Shown here: piece after piece, positions 7,484 through 16,219 of the stretch
Layout of the letters: every line of letters begins with the position of its first letter
Position numbering within the stretch: position 1 is the first letter of the stretch
Source: Botrimarina hoheduenensis
GTDB taxonomy: Bacteria > Planctomycetota > Planctomycetia > Pirellulales > Lacipirellulaceae
Assembly: GCF_007859815.1 (NCBI RefSeq)
Contig: NZ_SJPH01000001.1
Coordinates: 737,987 to 801,986 of the forward strand
Reading direction: 5' to 3'
DNA: 64,000 nucleotides
Notes under the pieces: generated by a model
The model's database searches: none
Told to the model about the DNA's origin: nothing
The model's input: the letters and a program-made list of their open reading frames with translations, nothing else
Program-made: the position numbers and the translations under genes

Positions 7484-9582
7484 TTGGCATTGAGCTCCTT
7501 CCAGGCCCAGCGGAACAGGTTGCGGGAATCGACGTAGCGAGCGTCGCCCGACGTGGAGCCCAACACGACAACGATCAACGGCTTGTCGTCGCGCTGGCCG
7601 GCGGCCACGAGACAGGCACCCGCCGGCCCGGTGGTGCCGGTCTTCACGCCGTAGAAACCTTCGAGGCGGAGCAGCTGGTTGGAATTATTCCAAACCGTGT
7701 TGCGCTGGTAGCCATCGACCGAGCCGAGGGTTGCCCCCCGCCGCGGGGTGCCCACGACGCGGCGAAACGTTTCGTACTTCATCGCGGCGTGCGCCAGCTT
7801 GACGAGGTCCGCCGCGGTGGTGACGTGCCCCTCGTCGGTCAGGCCGTGGGTGTTGCGGTAGCCGGTACCCGACATGCCCAGTTCGTTCGCGGCGGCGTTC
7901 ATCGCTTGCACAAAGCGTTCGTAGGGCGAGCCGCCGTTGGGCTTGCCTTCGACCGCGGGAAAACGATTGCCAAAGTGCTCGGCAAACGCGACCGAGGCGT
8001 CGTTGCCCGAGGGCAACATCAGGCCATAGAGCAGTTCCCCGGTCGACACGCGTTCTCCCACACGCACGTCGGCTGTTGAGCCGGTTGTGTTGTCGGCACG
8101 CTCGCTGAAGGTGATTACTTCGGAGAGAACGTCGGCGTTTTCTTCCGCTAGCTTGGTGACCAGATAGGCGGTCATGATCTTTGTGGTGCTTGCCGGGTCA
8201 CGGGTGAGACCCTCGTTGTAGCCCCACAGCACCTTGCCCGACTCAGCGTCGGCGATCGCCCACGCCTTGCAGGTGGTCGTTGGCGGCCCGCTGAGCGGGT
8301 CGGCGGGCTGCCGCTGCTGAGGACCCGCGTTGACCTCTTCGGGTGGCGGTGCGGGGTCGTCCTTCAGTACCAACGGTCCGAGTGCCTTCCAGAACTCGCT
8401 GTCCACAACGCCCGACGGTTCGAGCCCCACGTTGGTTTGGAAGCGCTGAACCGCCCGCACGGTGTTGGGGCCAAAATCGCCATCGACCCCCAGTTCGGGA
8501 GAAGGCTTCATTCGCCGGTTGAGCGTCCGCTGGAGGTTTTCGACCATCTCGCCGTCGGAGCCCATCCGCAAGACTCTTGCGACCCGCGGGGCTTCAACCT
8601 CGCCATCGGGCTTGAGAAATCGGTCGTAAGCGGCTTTGGTCACCTCCGCGATCAGCTTGGCGGCCTCGTTTTCGTCGGACCAGGATTGATCGACATTGTC
8701 GGCGGTCATCACGCAGTACGCGATCGGCCCAACCGGGGATTCAATGATGCCGGCGTCGCAGCGGGCGTCGGCCACCGAACCGGTCTTATGCGCGATCACC
8801 ACGCCATCGGGAAGCAGGCGTGGTGCCATGCTGGTCGATTGACACGCACGCAGGTGCTCCCGCATTTCTTCGCTCATCTCTTTGACCGCGGCCGCGTCCG
8901 CCTTGCCGTAGCCTTTGCCGATACCCGCCGCAAAGGGGTCATCTTCCGCCAGCCGCTTCAGCAGCAGCACGGTTTCCTTGGGGCACATAACTCCCAAGCC
9001 GTACTTCGCGCTAAGTTCCGGAGCAATGCTTGTTTCGCGTTTGAACACAAGCGAGTTGAGCCGGGTGTGTGGGCAACCGAGGCGATCCATCAGATCGTTC
9101 ACCGCCTTGATGCCGACCCGCTCGATGACGACATTGGTCGCAGCGTTATCGCTCCAACCGATCATCAAGCGGATCATATCGCGCAGGGAGAGTTGGGCTC
9201 CGGGTGAAAGGTGCGTTGACAGCAGCCCCGACCCCGGAGTCTTGTCAGCCTCTTCGAACACGCAGCGCTCGTCGAGCGACAGCGCGCCTCGGGCGGCGGC
9301 CTCGTAGGCGGCCATCATCACGGGCAACTTGATCAGACTCGCCGAGGGCATTTGCTGATCGGCTTGGTAGGCGTAGGCATCGCCCGTGACGAGATGCTCG
9401 AATCGCACCGCAACCGTGCCGCGGTGGGCATCGATCATCGGCGCGAGAGCCGCCTGGAGCACCGTTTGGGTTGCGGTGGGGTCCGCCGAGTTTTTGGGTT
9501 GGGGGTTCTTAGCTTCGGCCGAGACGGCCACCAAGAGCCACACGGCGACGGCAACCCAGCAGAGCGAGAACTTGTGAGGCAT
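7480..9582 (-). CDS. Fused beta-lactamase-like / PG-binding / D,D-carboxypeptidase protein
   Basis: A 700-aa exported protein with two separate penicillin-binding-type serine hydrolase domains. Residues 1-24 form a signal peptide. Domain 1 (about 35-325) is class A beta-lactamase-like, with SxxK at 82-85, SDN at 144-146 and KTG at 266-268. A PG_binding_1-type module follows at about 335-402. Domain 2 (about 435-700) matches peptidase S11 D-Ala-D-Ala carboxypeptidases, with SxxK at 465-468, SGN at 525-527 and KTG at 647-649. All six catalytic motifs are intact. The ATG at 9582 opens directly into the signal peptide; the frame extends 78 codons further upstream without protein-like sequence. 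Likely role: periplasmic trimming of peptidoglycan. Beta-lactam hydrolysis by domain 1 is possible but unproven. Confidence 0.88.
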   Translation of the reverse strand: MPHKFSLCWVAVAVWLLVAVSAEAKNPQPKNSADPTATQTVLQAALAPMIDAHRGTVAVRFEHLVTGDAYAYQADQQMPSASLIKLPVMMAAYEAAARGALSLDERCVFEEADKTPGSGLLSTHLSPGAQLSLRDMIRLMIGWSDNAATNVVIERVGIKAVNDLMDRLGCPHTRLNSLVFKRETSIAPELSAKYGLGVMCPKETVLLLKRLAEDDPFAAGIGKGYGKADAAAVKEMSEEMREHLRACQSTSMAPRLLPDGVVIAHKTGSVADARCDAGIIESPVGPIAYCVMTADNVDQSWSDENEAAKLIAEVTKAAYDRFLKPDGEVEAPRVARVLRMGSDGEMVENLQRTLNRRMKPSPELGVDGDFGPNTVRAVQRFQTNVGLEPSGVVDSEFWKALGPLVLKDDPAPPPEEVNAGPQQRQPADPLSGPPTTTCKAWAIADAESGKVLWGYNEGLTRDPASTTKIMTAYLVTKLAEENADVLSEVITFSERADNTTGSTADVRVGERVSTGELLYGLMLPSGNDASVAFAEHFGNRFPAVEGKPNGGSPYERFVQAMNAAANELGMSGTGYRNTHGLTDEGHVTTAADLVKLAHAAMKYETFRRVVGTPRRGATLGSVDGYQRNTVWNNSNQLLRLEGFYGVKTGTTGPAGACLVAAGQRDDKPLIVVVLGSTSGDARYVDSRNLFRWAWKELNAK

Positions 9583-9688
9583 CGTTGCGGAGAGGTCTGA
9601 GTGAGGGGGGGCGATCGGATCGACCTCCATCATAGGCACCCGCGGCGGCCCACGCCGAGGGTTGGTCCCTAGGCGGCTAGCGCGGGGC

Positions 9689-10732
9689 TCACCCCGCCAG
9701 GGGTTCAAGGAGTTCCACACCGTTGCCGGGACGGTCGGGGTAGATAGCCCGACCGCGTTCAAGATGAACCCCGGTCGCGATATCGCTGGCGAGCAGGGCG
9801 GCACCGTCCATATCAACGTAGTCCAGCAGGGGTGCCAGCTGGCCCAGGGCGGAGATGCCCACGGTCGATTCGGTCATGCAGCCCGCCATGACTTTCATGC
9901 CGAGCTCACGAGCCGCTGCCACCATCCGCCGGCCCGGTGCGAGGCCGCCACACTTGACCAGCTTGATATTGACCCCGTGGAACCTGCCCGCACAACGTGC
10001 CACGTCGCTTTCCACCACGCAGCTCTCGTCAGCGATCACCGGCAGTCGCGACTCGGCGAAGACCCGCTCGGCCCCTTCCACGTCGTCGGCAGGGAGTGCC
10101 TGTTCGATAAACTCGACGCCCAGATCGGCCAATTCGCCGGAGTAGTCGATCGTCTGCTGGGCGGTCCAGCCGCAGTTGGCATCGACGCGGAAGATGGCCT
10201 GCGAATGGCGTCGCAGCTCGCGAACGATTTCCAGGTCGTTGTCCGTGCCGAGCTTGATCTTCAGCAGCGGCCAGTCGGCCACTTCCTGCATCTTCTCGAC
10301 CATCTTGGGGACCGTGTCGATGCCGATCGTATAGTTCGAGAGCGGTGCCTTGTTCGAGTCGAGGCCCCACAAACGGTGGGTTGCTTCACCGCGGAGCTTG
10401 CCCCACAGATCGTGGATCGCCAGATCGAGCGCGCACAGAGCGAACGCTTGTTCGCCCAGCAAGGTGGCGAGCTGCGGCAGTAGTGTGTCGATCAGCCGAT
10501 CGGGCTGTGTCACGTCAAAGCTGGCGAGCGTTTGGCGTGCTGATTCGACCGCGGTGGTCAGCTCGGGGATGGTGGCCCGGTAATAGGCATTGGCGGTTGC
10601 TTCGCCGTAGCCGGTCTTACCGCCGGCGGTGACGGCCACGATCAGCGTGTCGCGCAGGCTCGTCGAGCCACGCGCGATCGTAAACACGTGCTTGAGCGGG
10701 AGCTGGTAAGCTCGGGTAGCGAGTTCGATCAA
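9689..10732 (-). CDS. Dipeptide epimerase (L-Ala-D/L-Glu epimerase / DgcA-like)
   Basis: An enolase-superfamily enzyme of the muconate-lactonising subgroup. The acid-base lysines are KxK at 158-160 and Lys257 (NIKLVK). Metal ligands are Asp184 (DANCGW), Glu210 and Asp235 (ADES). A late DMD motif (DYVDMDG) matches the DxD that binds the dipeptide ammonium group in L-Ala-D/L-Glu epimerases, so epimerisation of the murein dipeptide is the best call. The neighbour upstream is a DUF1611 protein. Such pairs include DgcA, reported as an N-acetyl-D-glutamate racemase, so that activity is the main alternative. The start is a TTG at 10732. The product is cytoplasmic, with no signal peptide. Confidence 0.85.
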   Translation of the reverse strand: MIELATRAYQLPLKHVFTIARGSTSLRDTLIVAVTAGGKTGYGEATANAYYRATIPELTTAVESARQTLASFDVTQPDRLIDTLLPQLATLLGEQAFALCALDLAIHDLWGKLRGEATHRLWGLDSNKAPLSNYTIGIDTVPKMVEKMQEVADWPLLKIKLGTDNDLEIVRELRRHSQAIFRVDANCGWTAQQTIDYSGELADLGVEFIEQALPADDVEGAERVFAESRLPVIADESCVVESDVARCAGRFHGVNIKLVKCGGLAPGRRMVAAARELGMKVMAGCMTESTVGISALGQLAPLLDYVDMDGAALLASDIATGVHLERGRAIYPDRPGNGVELLEPLAG

Positions 10733-10822
10733 AACGGGCTCGGTTCTGTCAGCGGGTGTTTCGCGAGGGGGTGGCGGGTTTCTCGCGAGGAGAAGGGTGG
10801 GGGTCCCGAGTCCGATGCCGCC

Positions 10823-11893
10823 TTAGCCCCGGTGGGAGGCCAGCAAAGCGCGGACGGCATCGACGAGTTCCCCCGGGCCGTGCCGGATCGGGTCGGCCAC
10901 CGGCACCTGAAATTCGGCCCGCATCCGTGCGCGCTCGGCTTCAGCCTCGTCGGCCGTAAGCCGGCGGCTGTTCATCGCGACGCCGATGATCTTGGCCGGG
11001 TGGCCGAACGCCGCGAGGTGCTCGTACGCCTCCGCGACGCTCTTGAGCGTCGGCAGCGCTAGGTGATCCATCCCGCGGATCGTGGTGCGTCCGGCCTCGT
11101 AGCACAGAATCATGCCGTGCGGGTTGCAGCCGTGCAGCAACCCGGCCGAGACCCCTGAGAACCGTGGGTGCGTGATGGTCGCTTGTCCCTCGAAGAGCAT
11201 CACTTCGTGGTGCTGATTCGCGCGGACCAGATTTTCTACGGCACCGTTGACGAAGTCCGACACAACGCAGTCGATCGGCAGTCCGTCCCCTTCGACCATA
11301 ATGCCGGTTTGGCCGGTCGCGACGAACTTGGCATCGACCCCGGCGGCTTGCAGGCCACGGGCAACCTCAAGCGCCGCGACCATCTTGCCGACCGAACAGT
11401 CTTGCCCGACGGTGAGCACACGCAGGCAGCGTTCATCGATGCCCTGTCGCGTGGCGACCTCGTGCTCGGAGTTTTTGCGGACGTCGTGAATCGCGACCCC
11501 AGCCGCTGCCGCAGCGGCCGAAAGTTGTGGGTCGGAAGATAGAAATTGGTGCATGCCCGAAACGAGACACATGCCGCGCTTGACGGCGTCGTGGCACACT
11601 TCGAGCCACTCAGCGGGGATCTTGCCGCCGGCCGTCGCAACACCAATCAGCAACGTGTCGGGCGCATCGACTTCGTCGAGCGAGCCGACAATCGGCGTGT
11701 CGCCACCGACACCCAGCAGTTCTTCGGCCCGCTTGCCCGCCTGTGTCGAGTCGAGAATCGCGACGATGTCCTCCGCACGGTAACGGAGCAGCACGTTGGC
11801 AGTTTTCGCGGTGAGCGGATCCGTCTTTCCCTCGGTGAGAATGACAATCCGGCTGCCGCCGATCTTAGTGGGCGAAACTGAAGACGAAGCCAT
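10823..11893 (-). CDS. DUF1611 protein, possible D-glutamate N-acetyltransferase (DgcN-like)
   Basis: 356 aa, matching the DUF1611 family over its length: an N-terminal Rossmann-like part (about 10-140) and a C-terminal P-loop-like part with GQDCSVGK at 163-170. Conserved family blocks include FEGQATITHP and NPHGMILCYEAGR. A family member paired with an epimerase homologue has been reported as DgcN, which N-acetylates D-glutamate so that DgcA can racemise it. Here the epimerase gene follows 90 bp downstream on the same strand. In a peptidoglycan-degradation setting this would convert free D-Glu to L-Glu. The family call is firm; the enzymatic role is inferred from gene pairing. Confidence 0.82.
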   Translation of the reverse strand: MASSSVSPTKIGGSRIVILTEGKTDPLTAKTANVLLRYRAEDIVAILDSTQAGKRAEELLGVGGDTPIVGSLDEVDAPDTLLIGVATAGGKIPAEWLEVCHDAVKRGMCLVSGMHQFLSSDPQLSAAAAAAGVAIHDVRKNSEHEVATRQGIDERCLRVLTVGQDCSVGKMVAALEVARGLQAAGVDAKFVATGQTGIMVEGDGLPIDCVVSDFVNGAVENLVRANQHHEVMLFEGQATITHPRFSGVSAGLLHGCNPHGMILCYEAGRTTIRGMDHLALPTLKSVAEAYEHLAAFGHPAKIIGVAMNSRRLTADEAEAERARMRAEFQVPVADPIRHGPGELVDAVRALLASHRG

Positions 11894-12015
11894 AGCGAAG
11901 CGATTGCAGAGGCAGTGGTAGGTTGGGGTGGTTGCCGGATTCCTTGCCGCGGCAGGTGCGTTCTACGCCATGCCCTGCCGCGCGACAACGGGCGCTCGTC
12001 TGCGCCGATAGCTTC

Positions 12016-12984
12016 TCAAGCGGCTTGGTCTTCGATCAGATCCTGGGCCAGCAAGAACCGCCGGTTCGACGCGTCGATCTCGACCAAGCCGCCCAGTGGC
12101 AGCGGCAGGTTGGGGTGCTCATGGCCGATCGGCAACCCGGCCAGAACGGGCACGCCCAGGGGCGTAAGGAACTCGTCCAGCAGGGCCTCAACGGCTCCCG
12201 CGGAGGTCTCGGCACCGGTGTCGCTGAACGCTCCGACCAGCACGCCTGCCAATTGTGCAAGCAGGCCGGCGGTGCGGAGCTGCGTGAGCAGCCGATCGAT
12301 CCGATAGGGGGTCTCGCCCGTGTCTTCTAAGAGCAGGATGGCCGCTTCAAAGTCTGGCTGAAACGGCGTCCCGATCAGGGCGTTTAGCACTGCCAGGTTG
12401 CCGCCGATCAGCCGTCCCTGGGCGACACCGGGGGTCACGGTGCGGAGGTTGGCGGCAGCAGACGACGGGCACAGATCGGCCCCGGTGGCAAGTTTACCCG
12501 AGACCAAGGCCAGCCATTGATCGCGCTCTGGTAGGGAAGCGGCCGAATCATCGCCCAGGCCGCCAACAAGGTTCGGCCCATGCAGCGACACGAGCCCCGT
12601 CTGCCGCTGGATCGCGGCGTGCAGCGCGGTGATGTCGCTGTAGCCGACGACGAACTTGGGGCGCCTCACAAGCCGCTTGAATTCGATCCGATCGAGGAGT
12701 CTTCCGACCCCGTAGCCGCCGCGGACGGCGAGCACCAGCTTGGTGTCCGGATCATCGAAAGCGGCATGCAGCTCCGCGATCCGCGACGCATCGTCCCCGG
12801 CCAGATAGCCCGCGGAGGCGCAAACATCGCGATAGCATTTGCTCGGGTAGCCAAGCCGCTCGAGCGCAGCGACTGCGTTTGTGAAGGCGGCGGGTTGCGG
12901 CGGGCTAGCCGGCGCGACGAGCGACACGGTGTCGCCCGGTCGCAATGCGGGCAGTCGCGCGGGGTTGGGCAGGCGGTTGTTCAT
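12016..12984 (-). CDS. ldcA: L,D-carboxypeptidase, peptidase family S66
   Basis: A serine peptidase of the LdcA/MccF family. LdcA removes the terminal D-Ala from murein tetrapeptides during recycling. The Ser-Glu-His triad is visible: Ser116 in GYSDITAL, Glu220 in ILLLEDTGE and His288 in GLPIGHEH. The N-terminal RPGDTVSLVAPA block is also typical. The length of 322 aa is normal and there is no signal peptide, so it acts in the cytoplasm on imported muropeptides. It lies 30 bp downstream of spmB on the same strand. MccF-type immunity proteins share the fold, but the neighbours favour peptidoglycan recycling. Confidence 0.9.
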   Translation of the reverse strand: MNNRLPNPARLPALRPGDTVSLVAPASPPQPAAFTNAVAALERLGYPSKCYRDVCASAGYLAGDDASRIAELHAAFDDPDTKLVLAVRGGYGVGRLLDRIEFKRLVRRPKFVVGYSDITALHAAIQRQTGLVSLHGPNLVGGLGDDSAASLPERDQWLALVSGKLATGADLCPSSAAANLRTVTPGVAQGRLIGGNLAVLNALIGTPFQPDFEAAILLLEDTGETPYRIDRLLTQLRTAGLLAQLAGVLVGAFSDTGAETSAGAVEALLDEFLTPLGVPVLAGLPIGHEHPNLPLPLGGLVEIDASNRRFLLAQDLIEDQAA

Positions 12985-13014
12985 GGCCCGGCTGGTGGAG
13001 TAACCGTGTGCTGG

Positions 13015-13590
13015 TTAGGTAAAGAGCAGCCAACCGAAGAACAGCGCTGAGCACATTCCCGCTGCATCGGCGATCAGGCAGGCGGGCAGGGTGTGGCGGA
13101 AGCGTTTAATGCCGATCGCCCCAAAGTAAACACTGAGCACGTAGAACGTGGTTTCCGTGCTGCCCATCATCAGCGAAGCCGTGTTGCCGATGTAACTGTC
13201 GGGGCCGAAGCGGCCCGCCGGCGGCTTCTGAATCAGGTCCACAAAAACGCCCTGCGCGGCTCCGCCCGAGAGGGGTCGAGTGAGCGCCAGCGGAAGCAGC
13301 TCAAGCGACTCCGCCGCTTGCTCCAGGCCGATCGTCCCGAGCCCCTTTGCCGCGACCCAGCGGACGTCTTCAAACAAGCCGCTCGCTAGAAACACCTTGA
13401 TGACGAAGAGGATCGCCACCAGGTAGGGGATGATCATGATCACCACATTGAAGCCTTCCTTCGCGCCGGTGATGAAGGACTCGTACATCAGCACACCGCG
13501 CCAGCGCGCTGCCAGCACGATCCCCAGAATTACCAGGGGGATCATCCACTGGCTGAGCGCTTGCGTGAAGCCAATAAAGCCGTCGAGCAT
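13015..13590 (-). CDS. spmB: Spore maturation protein B homologue
   Basis: A small integral membrane protein of the SpmB family (nucleoside-recognition 'Gate' domain), about 191 aa. It has several hydrophobic helices and the conserved GSTETTFYVLSVYFG segment. In Bacillus, SpmA and SpmB affect spore core dehydration; in non-sporulating bacteria the pair is of unknown function and is often presumed to be a transporter. The ATG at 13590 overlaps the spmA stop by one base (TGATG); an in-frame GTG immediately before it would overlap by four. Translational coupling to spmA is therefore likely. Confidence 0.87.
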   Translation of the reverse strand: MLDGFIGFTQALSQWMIPLVILGIVLAARWRGVLMYESFITGAKEGFNVVIMIIPYLVAILFVIKVFLASGLFEDVRWVAAKGLGTIGLEQAAESLELLPLALTRPLSGGAAQGVFVDLIQKPPAGRFGPDSYIGNTASLMMGSTETTFYVLSVYFGAIGIKRFRHTLPACLIADAAGMCSALFFGWLLFT

Positions 13591-14303
13591 CACGCTAGCT
13601 CCTTAACCGACACGGAAAGTGGCTCGGGCGCGGTGGCGGCAAAGGCCGGCAGTTTGGCGAGCGTCCGCACCGCAAAGATCGCGACACACGTGCTGCAGAG
13701 CGTTGCCAGGAAGATGCCAAACAGCGGCGCGGCCGGGTCTTCGCTGCCGGCGGCCGACCGCAGCCCAACAATCGTGAACGGAATGATCGTCACACTGCTG
13801 GTGTTGATCGCCAGGAAAGTCGCCATCGAGTTGGTGGCGGTTTCTTCGGTCGTGTTAAGGGTTTGCAGTTCCTTCATGGCCTTCAGGCCGAATGGCGTGG
13901 CCGCGTTGGCCAGATTCAACATGTTGGCCGAAAGATTCATCAGGATCGCCCCCTGCGCCGGATGGCCGTCGGGCACTTCGGGAAAGAGCCACCGCATCAG
14001 CGGCCGCATCAACCACGCCAAGCCATCGACCAGCCCGGCATCCTTGGCGATCTGCATCACCCCCAGCCACAACACCATCGGCCCGATCAAATTCAAACAG
14101 AGCGAAACGGCCGACTCGGCACCTTCGATCGCGGCGGTTGTGACCTCTTGGCCCATGTCGGCGATCGTCGGGGGCGGGATCGCTTGACCGGTGTCGCGAT
14201 CGAAAGCGGTGATCTCGACTCCCATGAGCGGTGCCACCACTGACTTGACGGGCGCGTAGCACACGCCGATCACCAGAAGCCAGAACCAGATCCGATTGAG
14301 CAT
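13590..14303 (-). CDS. spmA: Spore maturation protein A homologue
   Basis: A 237-aa membrane protein of the SpmA family, with a hydrophobic N-terminal helix, a Gate domain containing NLSANMLNLANAATPFGLKA and AINTSSVTIIP, and further helices at the C-terminus. It precedes and overlaps spmB. The pair sits between a murein L,D-carboxypeptidase and an M14 carboxypeptidase, so a transport or envelope role linked to muropeptides is a reasonable but untested idea. Nothing in the window suggests sporulation. The M14 gene upstream ends 48 bp before this start, so all may form one transcript. Confidence 0.88.
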   Translation of the reverse strand: MLNRIWFWLLVIGVCYAPVKSVVAPLMGVEITAFDRDTGQAIPPPTIADMGQEVTTAAIEGAESAVSLCLNLIGPMVLWLGVMQIAKDAGLVDGLAWLMRPLMRWLFPEVPDGHPAQGAILMNLSANMLNLANAATPFGLKAMKELQTLNTTEETATNSMATFLAINTSSVTIIPFTIVGLRSAAGSEDPAAPLFGIFLATLCSTCVAIFAVRTLAKLPAFAATAPEPLSVSVKELA

Positions 14304-14351
14304 GTCGGCCTCGGTCTCGTTAGCGGGAAGGCGCGGTTGCTAGGGGGAGTG

Positions 14352-16073
14352 TCACGCCATCAGGCGGTGTTCGCGCGAGAAGCGGGGGGCCACCGAGGCT
14401 TCGCCACGAGTAATCCAGCGCCCTGGGGCGTGGGGCGTTGGCCCCTGCTCGTCGCGGACCACCGTACCGCCGACGTAGACGGCCCGCAAGCAATCACCAA
14501 GTGGGCCTCGCGGCGGGGTCGCTGCCAAGACAAAGTCGGCAGGGGTTCCCAGGCCGATGCGTCCGCGCGACGTCCAGCCGAGTTCGCGCGCGACTTCCGT
14601 GGTCTGACTTATCCAGGCAGCGATGCTGGCGGGGGGCGGGTCGGTTGCCAGAGGAACAAGCTGGGGATTGAGAACCGGCAATCCGAGGCGGCGGCAGTCG
14701 CTGGCGAGCTCCTCGTTGGGCAGTGGCCCGACCACTGCGGCGATGCCCACGGCGACCGCCGTGTGAAGCTGTTCGAGAAACGCTCCTTTGCCGACCGGCG
14801 GGATCGCCCAGTGCCCGACCAGCGAGGCGTTCAGCGGCGGTGACTGGCTCAGCAGATCCAGCAATCGCTGTTCGAAGCCGTTTGCCGACAGATCAACCTG
14901 CACCAGAAAGCTTGTTACACCGGTTGCGGTCAGTTGGTCCCAGGTCGGTTTTGCGCTGCCTTGGGTGTCGGCGACCAGCGCAATCCGTCCGGGCAGCAGA
15001 ACGCAGTCCTTCGCGTTGACTTCCGACAATCCGCCGTTGACGTGCAGATCGCCCAACGCGCGGATCACGCCGTCTCGAAACTCATACCACCCCGCGCGAC
15101 GATGGGGGTAGTCGATTCCGACGTCGCACGTGGTGAGCACGTCCGAAGCCTGTTGCGCAACACCCGCCACGCTCAGCTGTAGATCGAAAAGATGGTGCTC
15201 CGACGACCGCGCGAGCCCGTGGTAGGCCTGCGGGTCGACGGTGTCGATAGCCCCCGTGCCGATCGTGTGCAGCGTCTGCACCAGCGCGGCAAAGTGGATC
15301 TGTTCGAGACCGAGGAAATCGCCGCCGGGCCATCCACCCGCTTCCACGAGGATCGTCGCGACACCTTGTCGCTGAACCCATTCACCGAACGCACGAGCCA
15401 TGTACTCTACGTCGTAGCGCGAAACGCGCCCTTCGCAGCGTTCGTAAGTGGCGTTGCAGAAGCAGGCCGCAACCCGGGCGGCCTCTTCGACGGAAGGAGT
15501 TTGGGTGTTCTGTGGATCGAGGGGGGGGGCGAGCAGCGATACGGCCGCCGGAGCGGGCGGTGTGCCGATCGCGGTTCGGTGATGCTGGTTGTGGAGGTTA
15601 AAGCCGTAGCGCGGTGCGAACGTCTCGACCGCATGGCGTAGCGCACGCCCCTCGGGCGTTGAGAAGGTTAAAGCGTCGCGATTGACGTCGATCCCCTGAC
15701 CGTTGTGACGCGTGTTGCGCTCGGCACCATCGGGATTGAGCGGCAAGATCAGCCCCAGCGTCAGACCCGCGAGCAGCTCGTTTGCCGGTTGATCCCCACG
15801 GGCGACCAACGCCAGCAAGTTCAATAGCACCGAGGTGTGCGTCGGTTCGTCGCCGTGCATCTGCGACCACATCAGCACCCGGCGGGGCCCCGTGCCGACG
15901 CTTAGCAGCTCGATCGGCCGTCCCTCGAACGAGGTGCCCAGTGACACGCGTTGGATCGGCACAAGCGAATCAGCGATCAGCCGATCCACTTCCTGGCGGA
16001 TCGCAGCGGGCTTCCAACCGCCCGGGGGGCAGGTGATGGCCGAGAAGGCTTCCAGCTCGTCGGCTTGCAGCAT
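14352..16073 (-). CDS. M14 family zinc carboxypeptidase with extra C-terminal domain
   Basis: Residues 1 to about 260 form an M14 metallocarboxypeptidase domain. Zinc ligands are HxxE (His73, Glu76 in MHGDEPT) and His161 (NLHNQHH), with catalytic Glu244 (VEAGG). The family motif NPDGAERNTR...GIDVNRD is also present. M14 enzymes include gamma-D-Glu-diaminopimelate amidases that cut murein peptides. Residues of about 290-573 are not part of M14. Their end (GRIGLGTPADFVLAATPP, then YVGGTVVRDEQ) resembles the composite-domain tail of amidohydrolases, but no metal-binding HxH is evident, so this half may be inactive or only structural. No signal peptide is present. A GTG lies directly before the chosen ATG. 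Confidence 0.85.
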   Translation of the reverse strand: MLQADELEAFSAITCPPGGWKPAAIRQEVDRLIADSLVPIQRVSLGTSFEGRPIELLSVGTGPRRVLMWSQMHGDEPTHTSVLLNLLALVARGDQPANELLAGLTLGLILPLNPDGAERNTRHNGQGIDVNRDALTFSTPEGRALRHAVETFAPRYGFNLHNQHHRTAIGTPPAPAAVSLLAPPLDPQNTQTPSVEEAARVAACFCNATYERCEGRVSRYDVEYMARAFGEWVQRQGVATILVEAGGWPGGDFLGLEQIHFAALVQTLHTIGTGAIDTVDPQAYHGLARSSEHHLFDLQLSVAGVAQQASDVLTTCDVGIDYPHRRAGWYEFRDGVIRALGDLHVNGGLSEVNAKDCVLLPGRIALVADTQGSAKPTWDQLTATGVTSFLVQVDLSANGFEQRLLDLLSQSPPLNASLVGHWAIPPVGKGAFLEQLHTAVAVGIAAVVGPLPNEELASDCRRLGLPVLNPQLVPLATDPPPASIAAWISQTTEVARELGWTSRGRIGLGTPADFVLAATPPRGPLGDCLRAVYVGGTVVRDEQGPTPHAPGRWITRGEASVAPRFSREHRLMA

Positions 16074-16219
16074 CACGGAAAGTGTGTGTCGAAAAGTGGG
16101 GGCGGGGTGGTCAGGCGAAGCGTCGCGAGTCGATAACAGTAAGCTGAGGAAACGGCGGTTGGAAGGTCACGCGGCCGAAGCACCGCTCCCCGCGCTATTG
16201 CAACGAGTTCAACCCTGCC

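Noticed and set aside
9583..9816. Upstream extension of the hydrolase fusion gene by 78 codons
   Set aside because: The extension has no protein-like character, and the internal ATG at 9582 begins a good signal peptide.
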